In this document: piece after piece, positions 7,949 through 15,660 of the stretch | Numbering within the stretch: the stretch's first letter is position 1 | How the letters are laid out: every line of letters starts with the position of its first letter | DNA from: Bacillota bacterium | GTDB taxonomy: Bacteria; Bacillota; Clostridia; Christensenellales; SZUA-584 | Direction: 5' to 3' | Assembly: GCA_023408075.1 (NCBI GenBank) | Contig: JAEYKW010000018.1 | Location: forward strand, 1 to 61,209 | DNA: 61,209 bases | The notes under the pieces: generated by a model | Databases searched by the model: none | What the model saw: the letters and a program-made list of their open reading frames with translations, nothing else | Told to the model about the DNA's origin: nothing | Position numbers and translations under genes: made by a program

Positions 7949-9190
7949 ATGGGCGTATTAAAAGGGGCATGTATCTTCGGACAATCCGGCGGACCGACAT
8001 CGGTGATTAACGCGAGCGCGGCGGGTGTGTTTATGCAGGCGCTGAAAGAAGATTGCATCACCAAGGTGTACGGTGCAGCGCACGGCATCAAAGGCGTGCT
8101 GGATGAGAAGCTGATCGATATGAGTCAGGAAGATTTGGCGGAGCTGGAGCTCATGAAGACCACGCCGTCGTCGGCGCTCGGGTCTGTGCGCTATAAGCTG
8201 GCCGATTCCGAAAAGGACGAAACCGATTATAAGAGAATGCTCGAAGTTTTCAAGAAATACGACGTGCGTTATTTCTTCTATAACGGCGGCAACGATTCGA
8301 TGGACACCTGCAACAAGATCAGCAAATACATGCAAAAGTCCGGTTATGAGATGCGCATCATGGGCGTGCCGAAGACGATCGACAACGATCTGTGGGCGAC
8401 CGACCACTGCCCGGGCTACGGCAGCGCCGCAAAATACATCGCTACCTCCACGATGGAAGTTTACCTCGACGCGCGTGTGTATGACACGGGCATGATCACC
8501 GTACTCGAAGTGATGGGCAGAAACGCGGGCTGGCTCACGGCCGCAACCGCTCTTGCATCCTACAAAGGACTTGGCCCGGATCTGATTTATCTGCCGGAGA
8601 AGGTTTTTGATATGGACAAGTTCCTCGAAAGCGTCAAGGAAATATACGCGAAAAACAAGAAGGTCATCGTTGCGGTTTCCGAAGGCATTCAGGATAAAGA
8701 CGGCAAGTACATCAGCGAATACGGCAGCGATCTTTCAAAATCTAAGGACTCTTTCGGCCATGCGCAGCTCGGCGGCCTTGCGAACACGCTCGCAAGCTAC
8801 TGCAAGGAAGCCACAGGCGCAAAGGTGCGCGGTATAGAGTTCAGCCTGCTGCAGCGCTGCGCTGCGCACGCGGGCTCGCTGACCGACATCAACGAATCGT
8901 TCCTTTCCGGGCAGACGGCTGTGAAGGCCGCTGTGGAAGGCGTGACGGACCACATGGTTGCTTTCGAGCGCGAACCGGGCAAGGAATACAAGTGCAACAC
9001 GAAGCTGATCAACCTGACGGAAGTTGCCAACAGGGAGAAGAAGATTCCCGACGAATGGATATTGCCGGACGGCAAAGGTCTCACGCAGGATTTCATCGAC
9101 TATGCGCTGCCGCTGATTCAGGGCGACTCGCCGTTGCCGTATGAGGAAGGGCTGCCGCGCTTCGCGAAGCTCAAGAAGGTTTTTGTATAA
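7949..9190 (+). CDS. pfp: 6-phosphofructokinase, PPi-dependent type
   Basis: The 413-aa enzyme phosphorylates fructose 6-phosphate. GQSGGPT near 11-17, GGNDS at 113-117, PKTIDND at 141-147 and MGRNAGW at 189-195 are the expected active-site blocks. ATP-dependent enzymes have a Gly where D116 stands and PGTIDND in place of PKTIDND. Asp116 and Lys142 are the known signature of pyrophosphate use, so the likely donor is PPi, which would make the step reversible and save ATP. It is a single gene with its own promoter and terminator. Confidence 0.92.
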   Translation: MGVLKGACIFGQSGGPTSVINASAAGVFMQALKEDCITKVYGAAHGIKGVLDEKLIDMSQEDLAELELMKTTPSSALGSVRYKLADSEKDETDYKRMLEVFKKYDVRYFFYNGGNDSMDTCNKISKYMQKSGYEMRIMGVPKTIDNDLWATDHCPGYGSAAKYIATSTMEVYLDARVYDTGMITVLEVMGRNAGWLTAATALASYKGLGPDLIYLPEKVFDMDKFLESVKEIYAKNKKVIVAVSEGIQDKDGKYISEYGSDLSKSKDSFGHAQLGGLANTLASYCKEATGAKVRGIEFSLLQRCAAHAGSLTDINESFLSGQTAVKAAVEGVTDHMVAFEREPGKEYKCNTKLINLTEVANREKKIPDEWILPDGKGLTQDFIDYALPLIQGDSPLPYEEGLPRFAKLKKVFV

Positions 9191-9206
9191 CGAGATTCAG
9201 CCAATC

Positions 9207-9235
9207 AAAGGAGCCGGTTTCGGCTCCTTTTTGCG
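9207..9235 (+). terminator. Terminator of pfp
   Basis: A 10-bp stem (AAAGGAGCCG with CGGCTCCTTT) and a GTTT loop are followed by further T residues, 17 bp after the stop codon. Confidence 0.9.
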
Positions 9236-9263
9236 TAAGGTCACGTTTTATTGAGCATTTGTT

Positions 9264-9279
9264 TGTAGGGCGCGATTTC
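9264..9279 (+). repeat. 16-bp direct repeat, left copy
   Basis: TGTAGGGCGCGATTTC occurs here and again at 9995-10010, bracketing the three-copy repeat cluster. It resembles the end of a dispersed intergenic repeat. Together the two copies may mark the limits of a composite repeat insertion between pfp and paaK. Confidence 0.6.
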
Positions 9280-9322
9280 CAAAGCGGCCTTTTGGGACAA
9301 GCGCGCTGTTTATTCGATACCC

Positions 9323-9363
9323 GGGCGGGCATACCCTAAGGGGCAGACTCCGGAGACCCGCCC
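9323..9363 (+). repeat. GC-rich inverted repeat
   Basis: GGGCGGG and CCCGCCC arms (9323-9329, 9357-9363) frame a purine-rich loop. A related hairpin, with the same arms and a shorter loop, is at 9549-9569. Repeats of this kind are common in Firmicute intergenic DNA; no T tract follows, so it is not called a terminator. Confidence 0.55.
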
Positions 9364-9372
9364 CTAGCCTAA

Positions 9373-9501
9373 CAATCCTCAGTCAGCTTCGCTGACAGCT
9401 CCTTTCCAAAGGAGCCTTAAAGAACGCAAACAGTACGTAATGCGCAGAAAAAAAGCCTCCTTTTTGAAAGGAAATGGCGCCCGCAGCGCGACAGAGGATT
9501 G
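9373..9501 (+). repeat. MITE-like element, family 1 copy A (129 bp)
   Basis: Terminal inverted repeats CAATCCTC and GAGGATTG enclose three smaller hairpins: GTCAGC-TTC-GCTGAC, GCTCCTTT-CC-AAAGGAGC, and a CCTCCTTTT..AAAGGA stem. The copies at 9648 and 9818 have exactly the same length. Similarity continues about 12 bp beyond the right end (CGGTATGYGCCG). No coding capacity is credible, so if mobile it would need a transposase supplied in trans. Confidence 0.8.
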
Positions 9502-9548
9502 CGGTATGCGCCGATGATGCAATATAGCCATAACAGACGGTCAATCGC

Positions 9549-9569
9549 GGGCGGGCACGGGGCCCGCCC
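9549..9569 (+). repeat. GC-rich inverted repeat, second copy
   Basis: GGGCGGG (9549-9555) and CCCGCCC (9563-9569) pair across a 7-base loop. A separate hairpin follows at 9599-9617 (GAACGGTC..GACCGTTC). Both lie between copies A and B of the 129-bp element. Confidence 0.55.
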
Positions 9570-9647
9570 CTACACTCGCAAAACGCCAGAATTGTAGGGA
9601 ACGGTCTTGACCGTTCCGTAACCAATACAATTTGACTTCTAGCCTAA

Positions 9648-9776
9648 CAATCCTCAGTCAGCTTCGCTGACAGCTCCTTTCCAAAGGAGCCTTAAAGAAC
9701 ACAAGCAGTACGTAATGCGCAGAAGAAAAGCCTCCTTTTTGAAAGGAGGTGGCGCGCGCAACGCGACGGAGGATTG
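9648..9776 (+). repeat. MITE-like element, family 1 copy B (129 bp)
   Basis: Same ends and internal hairpins as copy A. Copies A and B share the left flank TAGCCTAA as well, so they may derive from one duplication that included flanking DNA. The third internal stem is better paired here (AAAGGAGG) than in A and C (AAAGGAAA). Confidence 0.8.
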
Positions 9777-9817
9777 CGGTATGTGCCGTTGCCAATCAGA
9801 ACCGACTGCTCGATTCT

Positions 9818-9946
9818 CAATCCTCAGTCAGCAAAGCTGACAGCTCCTTTCCAAAGGAGCCTTAAAGAACACAAGCAGTACGTAATGCGCAGAAAAAAAG
9901 CCTCCTTTTTGAAAGGAAATGGCGCCCGCAGTGCGACAGAGGATTG
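9818..9946 (+). repeat. MITE-like element, family 1 copy C (129 bp)
   Basis: Same termini as copies A and B. The first hairpin loop reads AAA instead of TTC while its stem is kept, and the left flank differs from that of A and B, pointing to an independent insertion. Confidence 0.8.
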
Positions 9947-9994
9947 CGGTATGCGCCGAGGCAAGCCCAAGCCGACCACATGAACGGTCAATCC

Positions 9995-10010
9995 TGTAGG
10001 GCGCGATTTC
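9995..10010 (+). repeat. 16-bp direct repeat, right copy
   Basis: Second copy of TGTAGGGCGCGATTTC (see 9264-9279). It is followed by a 9-bp hairpin at 10027-10050 (GCTAAGGCT with AGCCTTAGC) that has no T tail. Confidence 0.6.
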
Positions 10011-10080
10011 GTAAGCACGTCGTTGAGCTAAGGCTTCGAGGAGCCTTAGCACTGCGGGCAGCTTGATGCGCGGTGAAGAA

Positions 10081-10123
10081 AAGCCTGAATACAGGTAAAG
10101 TATGCATTTAGGCTTTATTTTTT
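10081..10123 (+). terminator. Terminator-like hairpin upstream of paaK
   Basis: AAGCCT..AGGCTT outer arms with partial inner pairing (AATAC/GTAT) are followed by TTTATTTTTT. No gene reads in from the left within 800 bp, so this may insulate the paaK operon or be residual repeat sequence. Confidence 0.45.
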
Positions 10124-10136
10124 GTATACGATACGC

Positions 10137-10142
10137 TATAAT
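10137..10142 (+). promoter_or_regulatory. -10 element, possible paaK-iorAB promoter
   Basis: A perfect TATAAT lies 73 bp before the first paaK start. The best -35 match (TTTATT at 10114) is poor, so the promoter may need an activator or be weak. Confidence 0.4.
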
Positions 10143-10215
10143 CTATACATTCATCGAAGCACGGAAGCACGGGCCTGATTTGCGTGCGTAAAGACAATGC
10201 AGTGAGGTAGGGAAT

Positions 10216-11517
10216 ATGATTTGGAATGAGAAGATTGAGTGCGCGCCCCGACAGGAGATAGAAGCGATTCAGCTCGCGCGGCTCAAAAGCACGGTAGAAC
10301 GGTGCTATAACAACGTGGCGCATTACCGCAAGAAGCTCGACGCAGCAGGCGTCAAGCCGGACGACATAAAAACGCTGGATGATATCCGGCGCATTCCATT
10401 CACAGTCAAGGACGATTTGAGAGACAACTACCCGTACAAGCTGTTCGCGGTTCCGATGAAGGATGTCGTGCGTATTCATGCATCATCGGGCACCACGGGC
10501 AAGCCGACTGTCGTCGGCTACACCAAGGCCGATATCGACATGTGGTCGGAATGCATCGCACGGCTGGCCTGTGCCGCAGGCGCGACGCCGGACGACATTG
10601 CGCAGATTACATTCGGATATACGCTGTTCACGGGCGCTTTCGGGCTGCACTACGGCCTCGAAAAGCTCGGCACATCCATCATACCGATATCGGGCGGCAA
10701 CTCCGAACGCCAGATCAACATCATGCAGGACTTCGGAACAACGCTGCTCGTGGGCACGCCGTCTTACGCGCTGTACCTTGCGGAAACCGCCAAGAAGATG
10801 GACATCGATGCCAAAAAGCTGCCGCTGCGTCTCGGCATGTTCGGCGGCGAGGGGCATACCGAAGAGATGCGCCGCGAGATCGAGCAGGCGTGGGACATTA
10901 TCGCCACCGAGAACTACGGCCTCAGTGAAATCATCGGGCCGGGCGTATCGGGCGAATGCTATCACAAGCGCGGCATGCACATCTGTGAGGACCATTTTTA
11001 CTGCGAGATCATCGATCCCGAGACGCTCGAGCCGGTGCCGGTCGGAGAGAAGGGCGAGATGGTCATCACCGCGCTGTCCAAGGAGGCGCTGCCGATATTG
11101 CGCTACCGCACCAAGGATATCACATGGCTGATACCCGACAAGTGCGAATGCGGGCGCACATCGATGCGCATGGCCAAGGTGCAGGGGCGCACCGACGATA
11201 TGCTGATCATCCGCGGCGTCAACGTGTTTCCGTCACAGATCGAAGGCGTGTTGCTCGGCATTGAGGATATCGGGCCGCATTATGAAATCATCGTCCGCAA
11301 GGACGGCTATATGGATACCATCGAAGTGCTCGTTGAGGTGTCCGACGCGTCGCTGATCGAGAAGTTCAGCGCGCTCGAAACGCTGGAGAAGAAGGTAAAG
11401 CACGCGATATACACAGTGCTCAATATCACTGCCGATGTGAAGCTTGTGGAGCCGCAGTCGCTCAAACGGTTTGAAGGCAAGGCCAAGCGCGTGACCGACC
11501 TGCGCGGGCAGTCATAA
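10216..11517 (+). CDS. paaK: Phenylacetate-CoA ligase family enzyme (PaaK), copy 1
   Basis: This 433-aa AMP-forming acyl-CoA ligase has the adenylate signature SSGTTGKPTVVGYT at about 90-103, NYGLSE near 232-237, and the C-terminal RTDDMLIIRGVNVFPSQIE hinge typical of PaaK. It should activate aryl acids such as phenylacetate or indoleacetate with ATP and CoA, or run in reverse to gain ATP. It starts the cluster paaK-iorA-iorB-paaK-ACT. In anaerobes this grouping links acyl-CoA made by the oxidoreductase from aromatic 2-oxoacids to free acid and ATP; the direction here is inferred. Confidence 0.92.
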   Translation: MIWNEKIECAPRQEIEAIQLARLKSTVERCYNNVAHYRKKLDAAGVKPDDIKTLDDIRRIPFTVKDDLRDNYPYKLFAVPMKDVVRIHASSGTTGKPTVVGYTKADIDMWSECIARLACAAGATPDDIAQITFGYTLFTGAFGLHYGLEKLGTSIIPISGGNSERQINIMQDFGTTLLVGTPSYALYLAETAKKMDIDAKKLPLRLGMFGGEGHTEEMRREIEQAWDIIATENYGLSEIIGPGVSGECYHKRGMHICEDHFYCEIIDPETLEPVPVGEKGEMVITALSKEALPILRYRTKDITWLIPDKCECGRTSMRMAKVQGRTDDMLIIRGVNVFPSQIEGVLLGIEDIGPHYEIIVRKDGYMDTIEVLVEVSDASLIEKFSALETLEKKVKHAIYTVLNITADVKLVEPQSLKRFEGKAKRVTDLRGQS

Positions 11518-11545
11518 AGAATACAGACAACATGAGGGGAAGCAA

Positions 11546-13279
11546 ATGAAGAAGCTGATGCTGGGAAACGAGGCGTTTGCACGCGGCGCTTATGAAGCGG
11601 GCGTGACGGTCGCCGCGGCGTATCCGGGAACGCCAAGCACAGAAATCACGGAACATATCGCAGAGTTCGATGGAATATATGCCGAATGGGCACCCAACGA
11701 AAAGGTGGCGCTTGAGGTGGCGATCGGCGCGTCGTTCGGCGGCGCACGCGCGCTTTGCTGCATGAAGCATGTGGGCCTTAACGTCGCGGCAGACCCGCTG
11801 TTCACTGTATCGTATACGGGCGTGAACGGCGGCCTTGTTATCATCGTCGCGGACGATCCGGGCATGCATTCGAGCCAGAATGAGCAGGATTCGCGGTTCT
11901 ACGCGCGCAGCGCGCATGTGCCGATGCTCGAACCGGCCGACAGCAACGAGGCCAAAGAATACATGAAGCTCGCTTTTGAGCTGTCCGAACAGTACGACAC
12001 GCCGGTGCTCGTGCGTTCGAATACGCGGCTCTCGCACTCGCAGGGGCTCGTGGAGCTCGGCACGCGCGCGGGCGAAATGCTCAAGCCCTACCAGAAGGAT
12101 ATTGCAAAATACGTGATGATGCCGGGTATGGCGAAAAAGCGCCATGTCGTCGTGGAACAGCGCATGAATGCCATTAAAGCGGCGGCGGATACACTGGCTG
12201 TCAACGTGACGGAGTACCGCGACAAAAAGATCGGCATCGTGATGAGCGGCGTGACATACAATTATGTGCGCGAGGCACTGCCCGAAGCGAGCACATTAAA
12301 GCTCGGGCTTGTTTACCCGATACCGGAAAAGCTGATCCGCGATTTCGCGTCTGAGGTGGAAACGCTGTATGTGGTGGAAGAGCTGGAGCCTTTCTTTGAA
12401 AATCAGATCAAGGCGATGGGCATCAGTGTCTCCGGCAAGGATATTTTCTCGGTTCAGGGCGAATACAGCGTGAACCTGATTGCCGAAAAGATAGGCGGAG
12501 AGAAGAAGACCATTTGCGACCCGGGCGATCTGCCGCAAAGACCGCCGGTCATGTGTCCCGGCTGCCCGCACCGTGCCGTTTTTTACACGCTCAAAAAGCT
12601 CGGGCTCACGGCCATGGGCGATATCGGCTGCTACACGCTCGGCGCGCTGCCGCCGCTGCAGGGCATCGACGCATGCGTCTGCATGGGTGCGAGCATTGGC
12701 ATGGCAATGGGCATGGAGAAGGCGCGCGGCAAGGATTTCGCGCGCAAGCTGGTCGCCGTGATCGGCGATTCAACGTTTTTCCACTCGGGCATCACGGGCC
12801 TCGTGGACATGGTCTACAACGGCGCGACCTCGACGGTGATTATCCTTGACAACTCGACGACGGGCATGACGGGCCATCAGGACAATCCCGCCACCGGCAA
12901 AACGGTGAAGGGCGATATCGCGTATGCGATCGACATCCCGACGCTTGTCAGGGCCCTCGGCGTGAAAAACGTGCGCGTTGTCGATCCGTTCAATCTCAAA
13001 GAGCTGACGCAGGTGCTCAAAGAGGAAACGGCGCGCGAGGAACTCAGCGTGGTCATCACCAAGCGGCCCTGTGTGCTGCTCGATAAGAAGTATATACTGG
13101 CGCCCTATGCCATCACGGAAAAATGCCAGAGCTGCGGCATGTGCTTAAAACTCGGCTGCCCGGCCATCAAAAACACGGACAGCGGCATGCAGATTGATTC
13201 CGGCGTCTGCACGGGCTGCGGGCTTTGCCCGAGCGTGTGTGCGTTCGGTGCGATAGAAACAGCAGGGGTATCAATATGA
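11546..13279 (+). CDS. iorA: Indolepyruvate:ferredoxin oxidoreductase, alpha subunit
   Basis: The 577-aa subunit has an N-terminal pyrimidine-binding half (GNEAFARGAYEAGVTVAAAYPGTPST) and a CPGCPHR motif in the middle. A TPP-binding half follows (GDIGCYTLG and GDSTFFHSGI). The C-terminus carries two 4Fe-4S motifs (CQSCGMCLKLGCP and CTGCGLCPSVC). It decarboxylates aryl-2-oxoacids from Trp, Phe and Tyr to aryl-acetyl-CoA and reduces ferredoxin, together with IorB. Its stop overlaps the iorB ATG by 4 bp. The length is as expected for the family. Confidence 0.96.
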   Translation: MKKLMLGNEAFARGAYEAGVTVAAAYPGTPSTEITEHIAEFDGIYAEWAPNEKVALEVAIGASFGGARALCCMKHVGLNVAADPLFTVSYTGVNGGLVIIVADDPGMHSSQNEQDSRFYARSAHVPMLEPADSNEAKEYMKLAFELSEQYDTPVLVRSNTRLSHSQGLVELGTRAGEMLKPYQKDIAKYVMMPGMAKKRHVVVEQRMNAIKAAADTLAVNVTEYRDKKIGIVMSGVTYNYVREALPEASTLKLGLVYPIPEKLIRDFASEVETLYVVEELEPFFENQIKAMGISVSGKDIFSVQGEYSVNLIAEKIGGEKKTICDPGDLPQRPPVMCPGCPHRAVFYTLKKLGLTAMGDIGCYTLGALPPLQGIDACVCMGASIGMAMGMEKARGKDFARKLVAVIGDSTFFHSGITGLVDMVYNGATSTVIILDNSTTGMTGHQDNPATGKTVKGDIAYAIDIPTLVRALGVKNVRVVDPFNLKELTQVLKEETAREELSVVITKRPCVLLDKKYILAPYAITEKCQSCGMCLKLGCPAIKNTDSGMQIDSGVCTGCGLCPSVCAFGAIETAGVSI

Positions 13280-13842
13280 CGGATATTTTGATTGTGGGTG
13301 TCGGCGGGCAGGGAACGCTGCTCGCAAGCCGGGTGCTGGGCAATCTGGCGATCAATTTAGGATACGATGTGAAGCTTTCGGAGGTGCACGGCATGGCCCA
13401 GCGCGGCGGCAGCGTCGTGACGCACGTCCGTTTCGGCGATAAAGTTTACGCGCCCGTCATCGACGAAGCCGGCGCGGATATCATTCTGGCTTTTGAGAAG
13501 CTGGAAGCATTGAGGTGGTGCGGCCGTTTGAAAAATAACGGCAGGATGTTTATTAACACGCAGGAGATTCTGCCTATGCCCGTGATCACGGGAGCGCAGA
13601 AATATCCTGCGGATATCGAAGCGCGCATCAGCGGCATGGTGCCAAACGCGGTATTTGTGGACGCGCTTTCGCTTGCCAAGGAGGCGGGCAACACAAAGGC
13701 GATCAACATTGTGCTGCTCGGCGTGCTCGCAAAGCACATGGATATTGAAAAACAGGCCTTCCTCGATGCCATCAAACAAACGGTTCCCCCAAAAACGCTG
13801 GAGGTTAACCTCACGGCATTCGAAAAGGGCTATAACGCTTAA
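13276..13842 (+). CDS. iorB: Indolepyruvate:ferredoxin oxidoreductase, beta subunit
   Basis: The 188-aa subunit carries the Rossmann-like start ILIVGVGGQGTLLASRVLG and the EVHGMAQRGGSVVTHVR motif of the gamma domain of 2-oxoacid:ferredoxin oxidoreductases. ATG 13276 overlaps the iorA stop and is preferred to an upstream extension that lies inside iorA. It is the obligate partner of IorA, and the second paaK follows 21 bp downstream. Confidence 0.95.
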   Translation: MTDILIVGVGGQGTLLASRVLGNLAINLGYDVKLSEVHGMAQRGGSVVTHVRFGDKVYAPVIDEAGADIILAFEKLEALRWCGRLKNNGRMFINTQEILPMPVITGAQKYPADIEARISGMVPNAVFVDALSLAKEAGNTKAINIVLLGVLAKHMDIEKQAFLDAIKQTVPPKTLEVNLTAFEKGYNA

Positions 13843-13863
13843 ACGTATTATTGGAGGAATACA

Positions 13864-15165
13864 ATGTATTGGAATAAAGAGATTGAATGCATGAACCGCG
13901 AGCAGCTTCGCGCCCTGCAGACAAAAAAGCTTCAGGCCACAGTCAAAAAGGTGTACGAAAACGTGCCTTTCTACAAAAAGGCTTTCGATGAAAAGGGCGT
14001 GAAGCCCGAAGATATCAAGAGCGTGGACGATGTGCGGCTGCTGCCCTTCACGCTCAAGCAGGATCTGAGAGACAACTATCCGTTCGGGCTGTTTGCGGTG
14101 CCGCAGGATGAAATCTGCCGCGTGCACGCGTCGTCCGGCACCACGGGAAAGCCCACCGTCGTGGGATACACGAAGCGTGACATACAAAACTGGGGCGACC
14201 TGATGGCGCGCACGTTTACTTTTGCGGGCGGATGCAAACAATCGGTGATACAGGTGGCTTACGGCTACGGCCTGTTTACGGGCGGCCTCGGCGCGCACTA
14301 CGGCGCGGAAGCGCTCGGCGCGATGACGATTCCCGTATCGGGCGGCAACACAAAGCGCCAGATCATGCTGATGCAGGATTTCGGCACGACGCTGCTCGCC
14401 TGCACACCCTCGTATGCGCTGTATCTCGCGGAAACGATGGAGGAGATGGGCATCGACCCGAAGAGCTTAAAGCTCACGGGCGGCGTTTTCGGCGCGGAAC
14501 CGTGGACCGAGGCGATGCGCACCGAGATTGAACAGCGGCTCAATCTGCTCGCGATCGACATTTACGGCCTGTCCGAAATTATGGGGCCGGGCGTCGCGGC
14601 GGACTGCGAATGCAAAAAGGGTCTGCACATCGCGGAGGATTTCTTCCTTGCCGAGATCATTGACCCCGACACGCTCGAACCGCTGCCGTACGGCGAAAAA
14701 GGCGAGCTTGTCATCACGACGATTGATAAGGACGGCATTCCGCTGATCCGTTACCGCACGCGCGACATCACGTCGCTCAGCATCGATACCTGCGACTGCG
14801 GCCGCACGATGGCGCGCATGAGCAAGGTGCTTGGGCGCAGCGACGATATGCTGATCATCCGCGGCGTCAATGTGTTCCCGTCGCAGATTGAAGGCGTGCT
14901 CGTGAACATCGCGGAGGTGGAGCCGCATTACCAGATCGTGGTGGACCGCGTGGACAACACCGATACGCTTGAGGTGCAGGTGGAGGTATCTGCCGAGATA
15001 TTCTCGGACGAGATCAAGCGGCTCGAAGCGCTGCAGAAGCGAATCTGCGCGGAAATACAGACGGTGCTCAATATCGGCGTTCAGGTGACGCTTGTGGAGC
15101 CCAAGACCATTGCGCGCAGTGAAGGCAAAGCCAAACGTGTGATTGACAAGAGAGAACTTAAATAA
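13864..15165 (+). CDS. paaK: Phenylacetate-CoA ligase family enzyme (PaaK), copy 2
   Basis: This 433-aa paralogue of the protein at 10216 has the same length, the same SSGTTGKPTVVGYTK adenylate motif and the same C-terminal SDDMLIIRGVNVFPSQIEG. It differs mostly in the substrate-binding middle (AYGYGLFTGGLGAHYGAE against FGYTLFTGAFGLHYGLE). The pair flanking iorAB suggests tandem duplication with partition of substrates. A TTGGAGGAAT ribosome-binding region precedes the ATG. Confidence 0.92.
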   Translation: MYWNKEIECMNREQLRALQTKKLQATVKKVYENVPFYKKAFDEKGVKPEDIKSVDDVRLLPFTLKQDLRDNYPFGLFAVPQDEICRVHASSGTTGKPTVVGYTKRDIQNWGDLMARTFTFAGGCKQSVIQVAYGYGLFTGGLGAHYGAEALGAMTIPVSGGNTKRQIMLMQDFGTTLLACTPSYALYLAETMEEMGIDPKSLKLTGGVFGAEPWTEAMRTEIEQRLNLLAIDIYGLSEIMGPGVAADCECKKGLHIAEDFFLAEIIDPDTLEPLPYGEKGELVITTIDKDGIPLIRYRTRDITSLSIDTCDCGRTMARMSKVLGRSDDMLIIRGVNVFPSQIEGVLVNIAEVEPHYQIVVDRVDNTDTLEVQVEVSAEIFSDEIKRLEALQKRICAEIQTVLNIGVQVTLVEPKTIARSEGKAKRVIDKRELK

Positions 15166-15180
15166 CAAGGAGGCGTTGTG

Positions 15181-15609
15181 ATGATTAAGCAGATATCCGT
15201 ATTTGTGGAAAACAAAAAGGGCCGTCTGGCCAAAATCACGGAAGTGCTGGGTGAGGGCGGTGTGGATCTCATCGCGCTGTCCATTGCCGACACGACGAAT
15301 TTCGGCATTATGCGCTGTATCGTGAGCGAACCGGACAAGGCGATTGCGATGCTGAAAAGCCACGGCTTTACGGCAAGCACAACCGACGTGATCGTGGCGG
15401 AGGTCACCGATAAGCCGGGCGGGCTTGCCACGGTGCTGCAGCTGCTCGACAAGGCGGAAATCAGCGTGGAATACCTCTATTCATTTGTGCGTACGCCCAA
15501 TGAAAACGCACTCATTCTGTTCCGCGTTGAGGATATCGAAAAAGCGGTGAAATCGCTGGAGGAAGGCGGCGTCAAGCTGCTTTCCGAACAGGATATCTAC
15601 AAGATTTAA
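15181..15609 (+). CDS. Tandem ACT-domain protein
   Basis: The 142-aa protein consists of two ACT domains (about 1-66 and 70-140); the first opens QISVFVENKKGRLAKITEVL and the second IVAEVTDKPGGLATVLQLL. ACT domains bind amino acids and regulate enzymes. Proteins of this form are often encoded with paaK and iorAB, where an aromatic amino acid is the likely ligand (inference). AAGGAGG 7 bases before ATG 15181 favours it over GTG 15178. It is the last gene of the cluster. Confidence 0.85.
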   Translation: MIKQISVFVENKKGRLAKITEVLGEGGVDLIALSIADTTNFGIMRCIVSEPDKAIAMLKSHGFTASTTDVIVAEVTDKPGGLATVLQLLDKAEISVEYLYSFVRTPNENALILFRVEDIEKAVKSLEEGGVKLLSEQDIYKI

Positions 15610-15660
15610 ACGAAATTTTAACGACGCTGATATGTAGGCGCCTTATAAAAGAAGGATGAC

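Noticed and set aside
9373..9946. CRISPR-like array from regularly repeated units
   Set aside because: Only three units, each 129 bp long with inverted ends, and irregular spacing (146 and 41 bp); not CRISPR.
9383..10052. Several short frames in the repeat cluster
   Set aside because: They share sequence because the 129-bp elements are repeated, not because they are proteins; no ribosome-binding sites.
12296..14298. Minus-strand frames of up to 313 codons opposite iorB and paaK
   Set aside because: Histidine/arginine-rich shadow frames over well-supported genes.
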